A DNA stretch of 64,000 bases from Prado023 sp963798745 (GCA_963798745.1 CAWCUF010000004.1:186001-250000), one strand, 5' to 3'. Positions 42,055 through 52,021 are shown, numbered from the stretch's first letter. The notes: generated by a model not told the origin, from the sequence alone. Translations and numbers: made by a program.

Positions 42055-43740
42055 ATGAATCTGATGCCTGTGGCTCTGCGCGGCTATGACAAGTCCTGGT
42101 TGAGCCGTGACGTGATCGCCGGGGTGACCCTCGCCGCCGTTGCCATCCCCGAGGTGATGGGCTACACGTCCATCGCCCAGGTGCCCATCCAGACCGGCCT
42201 GTACACGGTCATCTTTCCGACGCTGGTGTTCGCACTTCTCGGGGCGTCGAAACTGCTGGTGGTGGGTGCGGACTCGGCCACCGCCGCGGTGCTGGCCGCG
42301 GGCCTGGCGGGCCTGGGCATCGCTGGGCTCACGCCCTACAGCCCGGAGTGGGTCGCCTGGTGCAGCCTCACGGCATTGGTGGTCGGCGGCATGCTCGTGC
42401 TCGCACGCCTGCTGAAGCTGGGGTTCATCGGAGACTTCCTGAGCACGTCGGTGCTCGTCGGCTTCCTCACAGGTGTCGGCATCCAGGTGCTCAGCGGGCA
42501 GATCCCCGACATGCTCGGCGTGCCGAAGGGGACGGGGAACTGGTTCTCCCAGCAGTGGTCGACGATCACCTCGATCCCCGATGCCAACCTGGCCACGGTC
42601 GGCTTCGCCGTGCTGACGGTGGGCCTGATCATCGGGTTCGACAAGTTCCTGCCCAAGATCCCCGGTGCCCTGGTCGCGGTGGTGCTGTGCATCGTCATCT
42701 CCACGGTCACTGACGCGGCGACCAGCGGGGTGGCCGTGGTCGGAGCCGTTCCGTCAGGGCCCCCGCCCGTCGGGTTGCCGCAGGGCGTGGGCCTCAGTGA
42801 TGCGGTGAAGGTGCTGGGGGTGGCGTTCTCCTGCTTCGTGCTGATCATCGCCCAGAGCGCGGCGACCGCCCGCAGCTTCGCCGCCAAGCATGGCGATCGG
42901 GTGGACGTCAACCGCGACATCGTGGGCCTCTCGGGGGCGAGCATCGCCGCGGGCCTGTCCGGGACGTTCGTGGTCAATGGCAGCCCGACGAAGACCCAGA
43001 TCCTGGACCAGCAGCACGGCCGGACCCAGGTGGCCAACATCACCATGTCGGCCGTCGTCCTGCTGTTCGCGTTGTTCTTCACCGGCCTGCTGACCAACAT
43101 GCCCAAGGCGACGCTGGCCGGCATCGTGTTCATGATCGGCGTCAGCCTGATCGACATGCTGGGCCTCTCGCGGATCAAGCGGGAGCGCTACAGCGAGTTC
43201 ATCGTGGCCTGCCTGACCGGGTTCGTGGTCTTCGCGGTCGGTGTCGAGCAGGGCATCATCCTGGCGATCGTGGCCTCGATAATCGAGATCATCCGCCGGG
43301 CGTACACCCCCAAGGACTTCGTGGTCGTGCAGGAGATCGGGGGGGCACCCACGTACGTCGCTGCCACCCCGGGAACGCAGAGCGAGCCCGGCCTGGTCGT
43401 CTTCCGCTTCGACGCCGAGCTGTTCTACGCGAACGCCAGTCGGTTCACCGACGACGTCAAGGCGCTGGTTGACGGCGCGCCGGACCCGGTGCGCTGGGTG
43501 CTGCTCGACGCCTCGGCCCTGACCGACGTCGACTACTCCGCCGGGATCCAGCTCAGGGACCTCGCGAACTTCCTGCACGCACGTGGCATCGCCGTCGGCC
43601 TCGTTCGGGCCGACGTGGAACTCCTCGCGACGTTGACAACCTACGACGTGGTCGGCGAGCAGTCACCCGTACGGACCTTCCCTACGATCAGCCAGGGCAT
43701 CGCAGCATTCGAAGCCGACCAGGGCGCCGCGCACCCGTAA
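42055..43740 (+). CDS. SulP-family anion transporter with STAS domain
   Basis: The 561-residue product has the SulP layout: about 11 to 14 membrane spans from residue 15 to 420, with the family signature near GVTLAAVAIPEVMGYTSIAQ, and a C-terminal STAS domain (about 440-550, DASALTDVDYSAGIQLRD). SulP proteins carry sulfate, bicarbonate or other anions; the substrate here is not readable. The gene is single, with a dead HigA-like ORF starting at the base after its stop codon. Confidence 0.9.
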   Translation: MNLMPVALRGYDKSWLSRDVIAGVTLAAVAIPEVMGYTSIAQVPIQTGLYTVIFPTLVFALLGASKLLVVGADSATAAVLAAGLAGLGIAGLTPYSPEWVAWCSLTALVVGGMLVLARLLKLGFIGDFLSTSVLVGFLTGVGIQVLSGQIPDMLGVPKGTGNWFSQQWSTITSIPDANLATVGFAVLTVGLIIGFDKFLPKIPGALVAVVLCIVISTVTDAATSGVAVVGAVPSGPPPVGLPQGVGLSDAVKVLGVAFSCFVLIIAQSAATARSFAAKHGDRVDVNRDIVGLSGASIAAGLSGTFVVNGSPTKTQILDQQHGRTQVANITMSAVVLLFALFFTGLLTNMPKATLAGIVFMIGVSLIDMLGLSRIKRERYSEFIVACLTGFVVFAVGVEQGIILAIVASIIEIIRRAYTPKDFVVVQEIGGAPTYVAATPGTQSEPGLVVFRFDAELFYANASRFTDDVKALVDGAPDPVRWVLLDASALTDVDYSAGIQLRDLANFLHARGIAVGLVRADVELLATLTTYDVVGEQSPVRTFPTISQGIAAFEADQGAAHP

Positions 43741-43860
43741 GTGAGGCGTTGCCACATCGGCGAGGTGAGCGCCGGCACGCGTCAGATCACCGCGAACACC
43801 GCACTCCGACTGGCCCCATTCCTCGGGGTGGGCGACGCTGACCGGCACTGGCTCGCCTGA
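43741..43860 (+). pseudogene. HigA-like antitoxin, C-terminal remnant
   Basis: The frame from GTG 43741 gives GEVSAGTRQITANTALRLAP followed by FLGVGDADRHWLA and a stop. This matches the second half of a HigA/VapI XRE domain, which normally continues with FWLNLQ and a short helix. The HTH start is missing and no HigB toxin is adjacent. Confidence 0.45.
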
Positions 43861-44327
43861 AGATCGAGAACGACCACCTCGGTGCCGCCCAATTCGATCG
43901 TCCCGCTTGAGACCCCCCGACCAGTCACGAAGCCGTCCGATCGAGCCACCGACGCTCGCGGCCCGGCGCGCCGAGCTTGCGCGGGTGGCCTTCTCCGGAA
44001 CGACTGGCCACGGCCTCCCGGTCTGAGCCCCGCTGGTGTGCTCGGCCATGGCCCGCCAAGGCTTGGCGGGGATCATCGCGGTCCTCGCCGATGAGGTTTC
44101 GGCAGCGGTTGCCGCGGACGCGGTCAAGTAGCCTGGGCTGAGCAGCGGCGATGCCATGGGCGTTCTGGCACTGAATGCGGACAGCAGGCTGAAGACCGAC
44201 AGGGTGGGGTGCAGCTGGGAGCCGGTGCGTTGATCAGCACCAGTGCCCTTCTTCTTGGTCCCCGGGGCTGTGATTGGCGCACCGTTGCTCGGTGGCCCCC
44301 CATCAACGCTTCAGGCACCGCGTCGAA
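43861..44327. other. Gene-free stretch
   Basis: No frame on either strand resembles a known family. One plus-strand piece (ARQGLAGIIAVLADEVSAAV) is protein-like but isolated. It is most likely decayed DNA. Confidence 0.35.
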
Positions 44328-44935
44328 TCAACTGCCGAGCAGGTGAGCGAGGTGCGTCAGCGACGTGGCTTGCAGGGTGGGGGCGTTGAAGTACGCCGGG
44401 TAGGTCGCCCCGGTCCGGTTGATCCAGGCGGTGCGCATGCCCGCGAGGTGTGCGCCGTTGATGTCCCACGGGTGGACCGCGACGAGCATCATGGCGGCGG
44501 GTCGCGAGCGGCACCGCCCGGCGGCATAGGAGTACGCCGCTGGTGCGGGCTTCCAGATCCCGGCGTCCTCGGTCGACAGGTGGCGTTCGAAGTGCCCGCT
44601 GACGCCTGCGCGCGCGAACAGCCGTTCCGCGACCGATACTTCGGCGTTGCTCAGGGTGACCAGCCGCGGTCCTAGCGCCTCGAGGGCGGACAGCCAGTGT
44701 GCCGACGGCGAGTTGGCCGAAGTGCGCCCTGTGCGCGTGCGGCTGTCAACGACAGTCCGTCCAGTAGCAGCGTGGTGAGCCACGTCCGGGCGAGCCCGGC
44801 GGGGGCTCCGACGTCGACGAATCGGCCGCCCATCGGCGACAAGTCCGACAGCGTCTCGTGAACATCGAACAACAGCACGTCCGGCAGGGTCCTACCGTTG
44901 TCCGGGCTTCGTGTGCCGGGATTCGACATTCCCAT
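44328..44935 (-). pseudogene. HAD superfamily (haloacid dehalogenase type II) gene, deleted and frameshifted
   Basis: The front piece from 44935 has the HAD motif I DVLLFDVHETLSDLSP and LARTWLTTLLLDGLSL. A second piece in another frame has motif II (RLVTLSNAEVSVAERLF), motif III (DAGIWKPAPAAYSYAAGRC) and motif IV (AVHPWDINGAHLAGMRTAWI). Between them roughly 40 to 50 residues of the cap region are missing and the frame changes. The original enzyme would be an L-2-haloacid dehalogenase-like hydrolase. Confidence 0.65.
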
Positions 44936-45014
44936 GGGCTCCGATCGCGAGGTGGTCTGTCGTGAATGCCTCGATCAGCGCTGTGCGCGGACCGGTTGTG
45001 TCGGGCCGATCGGG

Positions 45015-45555
45015 TCAGGACCGCGGAAGGCTGGGCGCGGGCAGGCGGGTGCCAAGGTGCCGGGCCCGGTCGACCCGGGCGATGGACCGGCGCAGTAGTG
45101 CGGCCCGGGTCGACACGCTGGGGGTGGCATGCCTGCGCGCGATGTCAGCCAGTCGCGCCTGCGGGTCGATGATGGTGCCCTCGGGACTGGAGTGCATGTC
45201 GGAGTACACCAGGGCGTCGGCCAGCAGGGGAGTCCTCCCGCGCGAACCGTTCCACCAGGTCGTTGATGCCGTGATAGTGGGCCAGGATCACGGCCTGGGA
45301 GTGGTGGGCGACCAGGCCGACCAGCCGCGGCGGGTACCCGAGGGCGCGGAGGAACAGCGCCCCGTCCAGGGGGTGGAACCCGGTGTGGGCGATCTGCGGG
45401 GCGTAGCCGATGTCATGCAGGGTGGCGGCGGCGACCAGCAGTTCCGCTTCGCGGGGGTGGAAGAGGACTGCCAGCGTGTCGGCCACCTGCCCGGCGGCCT
45501 GCACGTGCGGCCACCGGGTGCCCTGGTCGCCCAACAGGTCGCGTGACAAAGCCAT
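45015..45555 (-). pseudogene. HD-domain phosphohydrolase, frameshifted
   Basis: From ATG 45555 the frame encodes MALSRDLLGDQGTRWPHVQA, then AATLHDIGYAPQIAHTGFHP with the HD motif, and LVAHHSQAVILAHYHGINDL. At about 45225, in a run of four C, the reading frame must change to continue as VYSDMHSSPEGTIIDPQARL to a stop at 45015. Restoring one base there gives a single protein of about 180 residues. It is either recently broken or a base-calling error. HD proteins of this type cleave phosphate esters of small molecules. Confidence 0.65.
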
Positions 45556-45884
45556 GATCTCGTCTCGTGAGGGCAGCGTGCCCTTCTGCGACCTGCGACT
45601 CAGTACCGTCGCGTGACCTCGCCCCATCGCCAAATGCTGAGGTGCTCCTGCGGGTTTGGCAAGCGCAGAATCCGGTTGTGAGTGAGACCCGCTGCGCTCC
45701 CGCGGGAGTCTGCCACCAGCACCGTGACTCTGGGTTCCGATTTGGTGGCAGACCGGTCGATTCAGGGCTGGAGCGGGTTCCAAGGACAAGCCGACCGTGC
45801 GGTTGTATTGCTGTTGATCTACGCTCCCGTCGTGGTTCCGCACTCCTCGTGGGGAGCGGATGGTTCGTCCCTGAGGAGATTCCG
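45556..45884. other. Upstream region of the P-type ATPase operon
   Basis: I find no gene here. CTGAGGAGATTCCG before the ATG at 45885 is the ribosome binding site. Long frames crossing this stretch are shadows. Confidence 0.45.
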
Positions 45885-48608
45885 ATGAGCACGCCTGAGA
45901 CTGCGCCTGCCCCCGCAGCGTCGACGTCGTGGTACGCGAAGTCCGCACAGGAGACTGCGTCCGCGGTCGGGGTCGAGGTTGGTACCGGTCTCAGTGGTGC
46001 GGAGGCGGCGGCGCGGTTGGCGAAGTATGGGCCGAACGCGTTGGCTGCGGAGGCGGCCGCTCCGGGGTGGAAGCGGTTCCTGGCGCAGTACAAGTCGTAC
46101 ATGCAGATCATCCTGGTCGGGGCGGCGGTCGCCTCGATCCTGATCGGGGAGGTCTCCACGGGCCTGGCAGTCCTGCTGATCACCGCCTTGAACGCGCTCG
46201 GCGGGTTGCGTCAGCAGGGCAAGGCGGAGAGCGCGATGAATGCGCTGCAGTCGATGCTCAAGACCCAGGCCCGGGTCCGCCGTGACGGCACCGAGGTGAA
46301 GGTCGACGCCGACCAGGTGGTCGTCGGCGACGTGGTCCTGCTGGCTGCTGGGGACGATGTGTGCGCTGATGGGCGGATCATCGACGCGACGTCGCTGCAG
46401 ATCGACGAGTCGGCGTTGACCGGCGAGAGCGTCCCAGCGTCGAAGAGCACGGACATCGTCACCGCCGAGAAGCCGGTCCTGGGCGACCAGTCGAACATGG
46501 CGTTCATGAACACCCCGGTGACCCACGGAAGTGGCGTGATGATCGTCACCGGCACGGGATCGAACACGGCGGTGGGCACCATCTCGGGGATGTTGAAGTC
46601 CACCCCCACCCTGAAGACGCCGATGACCACGCAGCTGGACACCCTCACGCTGTGGATCGCCGGGGCCGCGGGGCTCACGATCGTGATCATGTTCGCCCTG
46701 GGGCTCTCCCGCGGGGAGTCAGCATCGGTGATCTTCACCACCGCCATCGCGCTGGCGCTGGCCGCCGTGCCCATGGCGATGCCGACTGTCCTTCAGGTGA
46801 TCATGTCCACCGGGTCGACGAAGCTGGCATCGGAGGGGGCGGTGGTCAAGAGCCTGGACTCGGTCGAGACCCTCGGCTCGACGTCGGCGATCAACTCCGA
46901 CAAGACCGGCACGTTGACGATGAACCAGGTGACGGTGGTCGAGGTGATCGACCCCACCGACCGATACTCCGTGTCGGGCATGGGCTATGGACTCGACGGA
47001 CAGGTCCAGCACGCGGCGGGGAACACCAACACGATCGAGGCGGCGATCCTGCCGTTCCTGATCACCAACGACGCCAAGCTGGTCGACGGCAAGGTCGTGG
47101 GCGACCCGACGGAGGGCGCCCTGCTGGTCCTCGGGCACAAAGCGGGGCTGGACATCGAGGGCACCCAGGCCGCCTACCCCCGCCTCGCCACGCTGCCCTT
47201 CGACCCCACCTACAAGTTCATGGCCACGTTCTGCGACGCCAACGACGACGCGGGCAACGCGGTCGTCCGCGTGTTCGTCAAGGGCGCCGGCCCGGCGGTG
47301 ATCGCCGAGGCGACGACAGCGCTGGCCAACGGCCAGAGCGTCCCGTGGGGCGATCCGCAGGTCGAACGGGCGAATGCCGAGATGGATCGCCTCGGCGGGA
47401 AGGGCCTGCGCGTCATGGCCGCGGCGATGCGCGACCTCGACCCCGCCACGTTCGACCCGCAGGGGGACCTGCTGTCGCTGATCACAGACCTGCAGATGAC
47501 GGCGATCGTCGGGATGATCGACCCGCCCCGAGAGGAGTCGCTCGGCGCGGTCAAGGCCGCGCAGGACGCCAACATCCGGGTGCGGATGGTCACCGGCGAC
47601 GACGTGGTCACCGGGGCGGCGATCGCCAAGCAACTGGGTATCCCCGGCGAGGCGATCCTCGGCACCGAGCTGGCGGCCATGTCCGAGGAGGAGCGACTGG
47701 CGCGGATCGACAGCATTGGCGTGGTCGGCCGGGTGGCCCCCGAGCACAAGGTCCTCATGGTCGAGACCCTGCGCAAGAAGGGCGACGTCGTGGCGATGAC
47801 CGGCGACGGGGTCAACGACGCCCCGGCGATCAAGGCCGCCGACATCGGCATCGCGATGGGCTCGGGCACCCAGGTGGCCAAGAACGCCGGGAAGATGATC
47901 CTCACCGACGACAACTTCGCCACGATCGTGCAGGCAGTGTCCGAGGGCCGCAAGCTCTACGACAACATGCTCAAGTACATCCGGTTCATGCTCGTCGCCC
48001 TGGTCACCTACGTGGTCACGTTCCTGATGGCCAGCATCCTCAACATCGCCGGCGGAGAGCCGTTCACCGCCACGCAGATCCTGTGGATCAACTTCCTGAT
48101 CACCGCCCCGGTGGGCATCGCCCTGGGCCTGGACAAGGAGACCCCGGGCCTGATGACCCGCATGCCGCGGCCGAGGGCGGACAAGATCATGAGCCCCGCG
48201 GTGATCACGACCGTCGGCCTGGTCGGGCTGTTCATGGCCGCGGCGATCAACCTGGTCATCGTCTACGGGGAGAACACCTACGGCAAGGCCGAGATCGGCA
48301 GCACGATGGGCCTGGTCGCGTTCTCCCTGATGCTGGTGATCGCCGGGTTCGAGAGCCGCGACCAGACAGCCACCATCCTGGACAGCGACACCTTCGACAA
48401 CAAGACCCTGAACATCACCATGCTCCTGCAGGTCGCCCTGGCCCTGCTGATCGCCCGGGGAGGAGTCCTGACGGGCCTGCTCGGCAACGCGACCCTGACC
48501 GACAACCAATGGCTGATCGGAGCCGCACCGGCCGCAGTCCTCCTGATCCTCTGGGAGCTGGGCAAGGCCCTTGCGCGTTCCCGCTCGGGCAGCCACACCT
48601 CATCCTGA
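45885..48608 (+). CDS. P-type cation-transporting ATPase
   Basis: The 907-residue product from ATG 45885 is a complete P-type ATPase. It has an N-terminal cation-ATPase domain, ALTGESVPASKSTD (actuator), the phosphorylated Asp339 in SDKTGTLTMN, MVTGDDVVTGAAIAKQLGIP, MTGDGVNDAPAIKAADIGIA and a C-terminal six-helix domain. Catalytic parts resemble P2 (calcium-type) pumps. The M4 ion-site motif, however, reads VPMAMPTVL (residues about 295-303), without the PEG(L) glutamate of calcium pumps and closer to proton pumps (P3A). The ion is therefore uncertain: H+ or a divalent cation. It leads a likely operon with PPK2 and DUF2252. Confidence 0.85.
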   Translation: MSTPETAPAPAASTSWYAKSAQETASAVGVEVGTGLSGAEAAARLAKYGPNALAAEAAAPGWKRFLAQYKSYMQIILVGAAVASILIGEVSTGLAVLLITALNALGGLRQQGKAESAMNALQSMLKTQARVRRDGTEVKVDADQVVVGDVVLLAAGDDVCADGRIIDATSLQIDESALTGESVPASKSTDIVTAEKPVLGDQSNMAFMNTPVTHGSGVMIVTGTGSNTAVGTISGMLKSTPTLKTPMTTQLDTLTLWIAGAAGLTIVIMFALGLSRGESASVIFTTAIALALAAVPMAMPTVLQVIMSTGSTKLASEGAVVKSLDSVETLGSTSAINSDKTGTLTMNQVTVVEVIDPTDRYSVSGMGYGLDGQVQHAAGNTNTIEAAILPFLITNDAKLVDGKVVGDPTEGALLVLGHKAGLDIEGTQAAYPRLATLPFDPTYKFMATFCDANDDAGNAVVRVFVKGAGPAVIAEATTALANGQSVPWGDPQVERANAEMDRLGGKGLRVMAAAMRDLDPATFDPQGDLLSLITDLQMTAIVGMIDPPREESLGAVKAAQDANIRVRMVTGDDVVTGAAIAKQLGIPGEAILGTELAAMSEEERLARIDSIGVVGRVAPEHKVLMVETLRKKGDVVAMTGDGVNDAPAIKAADIGIAMGSGTQVAKNAGKMILTDDNFATIVQAVSEGRKLYDNMLKYIRFMLVALVTYVVTFLMASILNIAGGEPFTATQILWINFLITAPVGIALGLDKETPGLMTRMPRPRADKIMSPAVITTVGLVGLFMAAAINLVIVYGENTYGKAEIGSTMGLVAFSLMLVIAGFESRDQTATILDSDTFDNKTLNITMLLQVALALLIARGGVLTGLLGNATLTDNQWLIGAAPAAVLLILWELGKALARSRSGSHTSS

Positions 48609-48643
48609 GAACCTCGACCGATCGCGCGACGGGAGCAGACATC

Positions 48644-49525
48644 ATGGGCACGGACACGAAGAAGGCCAAGAAGGGCACCAAGAAGGGCAAGAAGGAGCAT
48701 GAGGCTCCCCTGGGGACACCCGCCGACGCGACCGACGACTCGGGCGCCCGCCCCAAGATGAAGACCAAGGAGTACGAGAAGGAGATGCGCCGCCTGCAGG
48801 GCGAGCTCGTCGCGATGCAGGAATGGGTGAAGACGACCGGGGCCAAGGTGTGCATCGTGTTCGAGGGCCTGGACTCGGCCGGCAAGGGCGGCACCATCGC
48901 CCGGATCACCGAGCGGACCAGCCCCCGGGTGTTCAAGCACATCGCCCTTCCGACGCCCACGGAGCGGGAGAAGTCCCAGATGTACGTCCAGCGCTACATG
49001 GCCCACTTCCCCTCCGCCGGCGAGGTCGCCATCTTCGACCGCAGCTGGTACAACCGAGCCGGGGTCGAGCCAGTCATGGGGTACTGCACCCCCGAGCAGA
49101 CCGAGGCGTTCCTGCGGATGGTCCCGCTGGTCGAGAAGGCGATGGTCGACAACGGGATCATCCTGGTCAAGTACTGGCTCAACGTCAGCGTCGACGAGCA
49201 GACCCGCCGGCTGGCCAACCGAATCACCGACCCGGTCAAGATCTGGAAGCTGTCCCCGACGGACCTGAAGTCCTACAGCCGGCACTACGAGTACTGCCGC
49301 GCGCGCGACGCCATGCTCGAGGCCACCGACACGGGGTGGGCGCCCTGGTTCATCGTCGACAACAACGACAAGAAGCGTGGACGGCTCAACATCATCAGCC
49401 ACCTGCTCAGCCAGATCCCCTACCAGGCGCCTCCCGCGGAGGACGTCGTGATGCCCAAGAAGCCGACCCCCCGTGGGTACGTCCAACCCGACGAGACCCG
49501 CAACCACATCCCCACCCCGTTCTGA
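48644..49525 (+). CDS. ppk2: Polyphosphate kinase 2 (PPK2)
   Basis: The 293-residue product starts 35 bases after the ATPase stop. The PPK2 Walker A is FEGLDSAGKGGTI (Lys81), and Walker B and lid segments are DRSWYNRAGVEPVMGYCTPE and the Arg-rich ARDAMLEATD region. PPK2 enzymes phosphorylate nucleotides from polyphosphate or make polyphosphate; the single domain fits the class that forms NDP or NTP from polyphosphate. The first 20 residues are very Lys-rich (KKAKKGTKKGKK). Beside a P-type ATPase it could regenerate ATP for ion pumping. Confidence 0.92.
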   Translation: MGTDTKKAKKGTKKGKKEHEAPLGTPADATDDSGARPKMKTKEYEKEMRRLQGELVAMQEWVKTTGAKVCIVFEGLDSAGKGGTIARITERTSPRVFKHIALPTPTEREKSQMYVQRYMAHFPSAGEVAIFDRSWYNRAGVEPVMGYCTPEQTEAFLRMVPLVEKAMVDNGIILVKYWLNVSVDEQTRRLANRITDPVKIWKLSPTDLKSYSRHYEYCRARDAMLEATDTGWAPWFIVDNNDKKRGRLNIISHLLSQIPYQAPPAEDVVMPKKPTPRGYVQPDETRNHIPTPF

Positions 49526-49777
49526 GCAGCACCGGTTGGCGCTGCTCTGCAACATCCGTCGGATCGAGATGGCAGGGCGCCCGCGACCACAATGGCCGAT
49601 GGGAGTTGACAAGCGCCCCGCTGGGCGGGAATGGATGTGGCCGGACAACTAGTGTGGCCCTTCGTCGTCGTTCCTCGTCGGGAGTAGCCGAAGCGCGCAG
49701 CTCCCCCCGTCCAAGGCCGTCGCCCCCGTGAGGGCAAACTGAGTGGCACCAATCGAGTCGTGATCGGAGCACCCCCC

Positions 49778-51244
49778 ATGGGGAAGAAGAAGGACGAAGG
49801 CCCGGAGAAGAAGGCCAAGGCCGGACCCAAGGCCCCGCCCGCGACTCAGGTCCAGCGCGCCCCAGAGTTGGCTGCGGTGGGCAGGTCTGTCCGCAAGGAG
49901 ATCCCCCGGTCACAGTTGGGCACCTGGGTGGCTCCGGCGGATCGCCGCGACCCAGTGGACGTGCTGGCCGATCAGTCGGTGGGGCGTCTGGAGGACCTGG
50001 TCCCGCTGCGCTACGCGCGGATGTCGGCCTCCGCGTTCACCTTCTACCGGGGGGCGGCGGCGTTGATGGCCAACGACCTGGGCACCCAGGTGAGAACTGG
50101 GCTCACTGTTCAGCTGGCCGGCGACGCCCACCTGGCGAACTTCGGCGGTTTCGCCACCGCGGAGCGCTCGCTGGTCTTCGACCTGAATGACTTCGACGAG
50201 ACCCTGCCCGGGCCCTTCGAGTGGGACCTCAAGCGGCTCGTGGCCAGCTTCGAGGTCGCCGGACGCCACTTGAGCTTCACCCGCGCGCAGTCCGACGTGA
50301 TCCTCGCTGCGGCCGCGAGGGAGTACCGCAACGCCATGGCCGGGTTCGCGGAGATGCCGCAGCTGGATGTCTGGTACGCCCGCATCCAGGCCGAGGACAT
50401 CCTGACCAGGTGGGCCGGGTCGGTGGATCCAGCGCGTGTCGAGTCGTTCCAGCGCACCCTGGCCAAGGGACGCAAGAAGACCAGCGCCCGCGCGGTATCG
50501 CGCTACACGACGATGGGACCAGACGGCCAGCTGCGGGTAATCAGCGACCCGCCATTCGTCGAGCCCATCAGCGAGCTCACGGACATGGAAGAGGCACAGG
50601 TCCGCACCTGGGTGGAAGGGATCCTCGCCGAGTACCGCAGCACGCTTCCCGATGAACTGAAGGTCCTGCTCGACGGTTACCGGGTCGTCGACGCCGCACG
50701 CAAGATCGTGGGCGTGGGCTCGGTCGGCACCCGCTGCTGGATCGCCCTGCTGGTGGGGAAGAACGACCCCTCCGACGACCTCGTCCTGCAATTCAAGGAG
50801 GCCACCGCTTCCGTGCTTGAGCCGGTGACCGAACCGAGCAGGTACGACAACCACGGCCAGAGGGTCGTCGAGGGGCAACGTCTGATGCAGTCCGCCAGCG
50901 ACATGCTGCTGGGATGGACCCGGGTCGAAGGGCTCGACGGCGTGCGGCGCGACTTCTACGTGCGCCAGATGTGGGACTGGAAGACCTCGGCCGACCTCGA
51001 GACCATGGACCACCCGGGGATGGAGGTGTACGCCCGCATGTGCGGGTGGACCCTGGCACGGGCGCATGCCCGCAGCGGGGACCGGTTCGCCATCGCCGCC
51101 TACCTCGGCTCGGGCGACACTTTCACCCGCGCCATGCAGGACTTCGCGGTGCTCTACGCCGACCAGAACCAGCGCGACTACGAGGCGTTCCTCCGGGCGA
51201 TCGCCGAGGGCCGCATCCCGCGGGCCGACATCAGCGAGAAATGA
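49778..51244 (+). CDS. DUF2252 family protein
   Basis: The 488-residue product from ATG 49778 spans a full DUF2252 protein: LVPLRYARMSASAFTFYRGA, LAGDAHLANFGGF, LVFDLNDFDETLPGPFEWDL and RDFYVRQMWDWKTSADLETM. The family has a kinase-like (aminoglycoside phosphotransferase-related) fold, with HLANFG in place of the catalytic loop and DLNDFDE as metal site; its function is not established. The N-terminal 25 residues are Lys-rich (KKKDEGPEKKAKAGPKAPP), like those of the PPK2 before it. It lies 252 bases downstream, so it may have its own promoter. Confidence 0.88.
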   Translation: MGKKKDEGPEKKAKAGPKAPPATQVQRAPELAAVGRSVRKEIPRSQLGTWVAPADRRDPVDVLADQSVGRLEDLVPLRYARMSASAFTFYRGAAALMANDLGTQVRTGLTVQLAGDAHLANFGGFATAERSLVFDLNDFDETLPGPFEWDLKRLVASFEVAGRHLSFTRAQSDVILAAAAREYRNAMAGFAEMPQLDVWYARIQAEDILTRWAGSVDPARVESFQRTLAKGRKKTSARAVSRYTTMGPDGQLRVISDPPFVEPISELTDMEEAQVRTWVEGILAEYRSTLPDELKVLLDGYRVVDAARKIVGVGSVGTRCWIALLVGKNDPSDDLVLQFKEATASVLEPVTEPSRYDNHGQRVVEGQRLMQSASDMLLGWTRVEGLDGVRRDFYVRQMWDWKTSADLETMDHPGMEVYARMCGWTLARAHARSGDRFAIAAYLGSGDTFTRAMQDFAVLYADQNQRDYEAFLRAIAEGRIPRADISEK

Positions 51245-51511
51245 CCGTTGGGTGAGATGAGAGGTGAACGGCCCACCACGGCGCGCAAAATGCCCACTCC
51301 GCCAACCACATGCAGGCATCAGTCGACCTGGCGTCGGCGCCGGGTCAGCCGCGGGACGCGTGGTAGTGGGTGGGAACTCGCCGACCCACCTTCGGCACCC
51401 CGACACCCAGGGCTGAGCCGACGTCGCCGATGGCCGTGGCCCACGCCAGGGCAGCCCACCTTGTGGGCCGAGATCGGTAGGTCCGGGAGTGGGGTAGCGC
51501 GTCCCGGCAGG

Positions 51512-52021
51512 TCAGCCGCCGCTGGTGAAGGTCAGTACCTGGTCTGGACCTGCGAACAGGTCCAGCAGCCCCTCGCTGTTCACCGAGTACGCGGTGACCG
51601 TTTGCAGGGCCGTGAGGTACTGGGTCTCCGCGTCCATCGCGGCCTGCTCGCCGGCCATCGCCGTCGACGCGATCGGGCCGAAGGTCAGGGAGCCGTCAGC
51701 CGAGGACGTGTATGAGGCGCTGTAGGTGTTCACCCCACCATTTCCAGTGGCCTCGGCCGCCGCGAAGTCCAGCGTGATCCCCAAGTCGGACAGGGTCGTG
51801 TTCGTGTAGGAAGCGCCGCTGAGCGCCCACATGGTGTCGGCCAACTCAGCCCCTCCGGTCGGCAGGGGCGCAGTCCCGATGCCTGCGGCGGCCGAGGCGG
51901 CCTGGCTCGAAACGGCCGGGCTAGTGTCGGAACTCGGCGAGTCGGAGCTGCACGAGGCAAAGGCCGGGATCAGGAGCACCCCAGCAACACCGGCCATCAG
52001 TTTCGAGATCTTCACGTCCAC
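51512..52021 (-). CDS. META-domain (HslJ-like) lipoprotein
   Basis: The 169-residue product starts MDVKISKLMAGVAGVLLIPA with a lipobox FASC, then a Ser-rich linker. The rest is a META domain: MWALSGASYTNTTLSDLGIT, GGVNTYSASYTSSADGSLTF and QYLTALQTVTAYSVNSEGLL. META/HslJ proteins are small envelope proteins linked with heat-shock, novobiocin resistance or protease inhibition. It is single, and its 3' end faces the end of the DUF2252 gene. Confidence 0.85.
   Translation of the reverse strand: MDVKISKLMAGVAGVLLIPAFASCSSDSPSSDTSPAVSSQAASAAAGIGTAPLPTGGAELADTMWALSGASYTNTTLSDLGITLDFAAAEATGNGGVNTYSASYTSSADGSLTFGPIASTAMAGEQAAMDAETQYLTALQTVTAYSVNSEGLLDLFAGPDQVLTFTSGG

Noticed and set aside
46719..48596. 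A 625-codon minus-strand frame opposite the ATPase
   Set aside because: It has biased composition (Asp, Gly, His, Val), no motifs, and the ATPase on the other strand is complete.
46652..49525. Very long plus-strand frame reading through the ATPase and into PPK2
   Set aside because: Only its last third (PPK2) is protein-like. The front is Arg/Gly/Asp-rich shadow of the ATPase gene caused by high GC.
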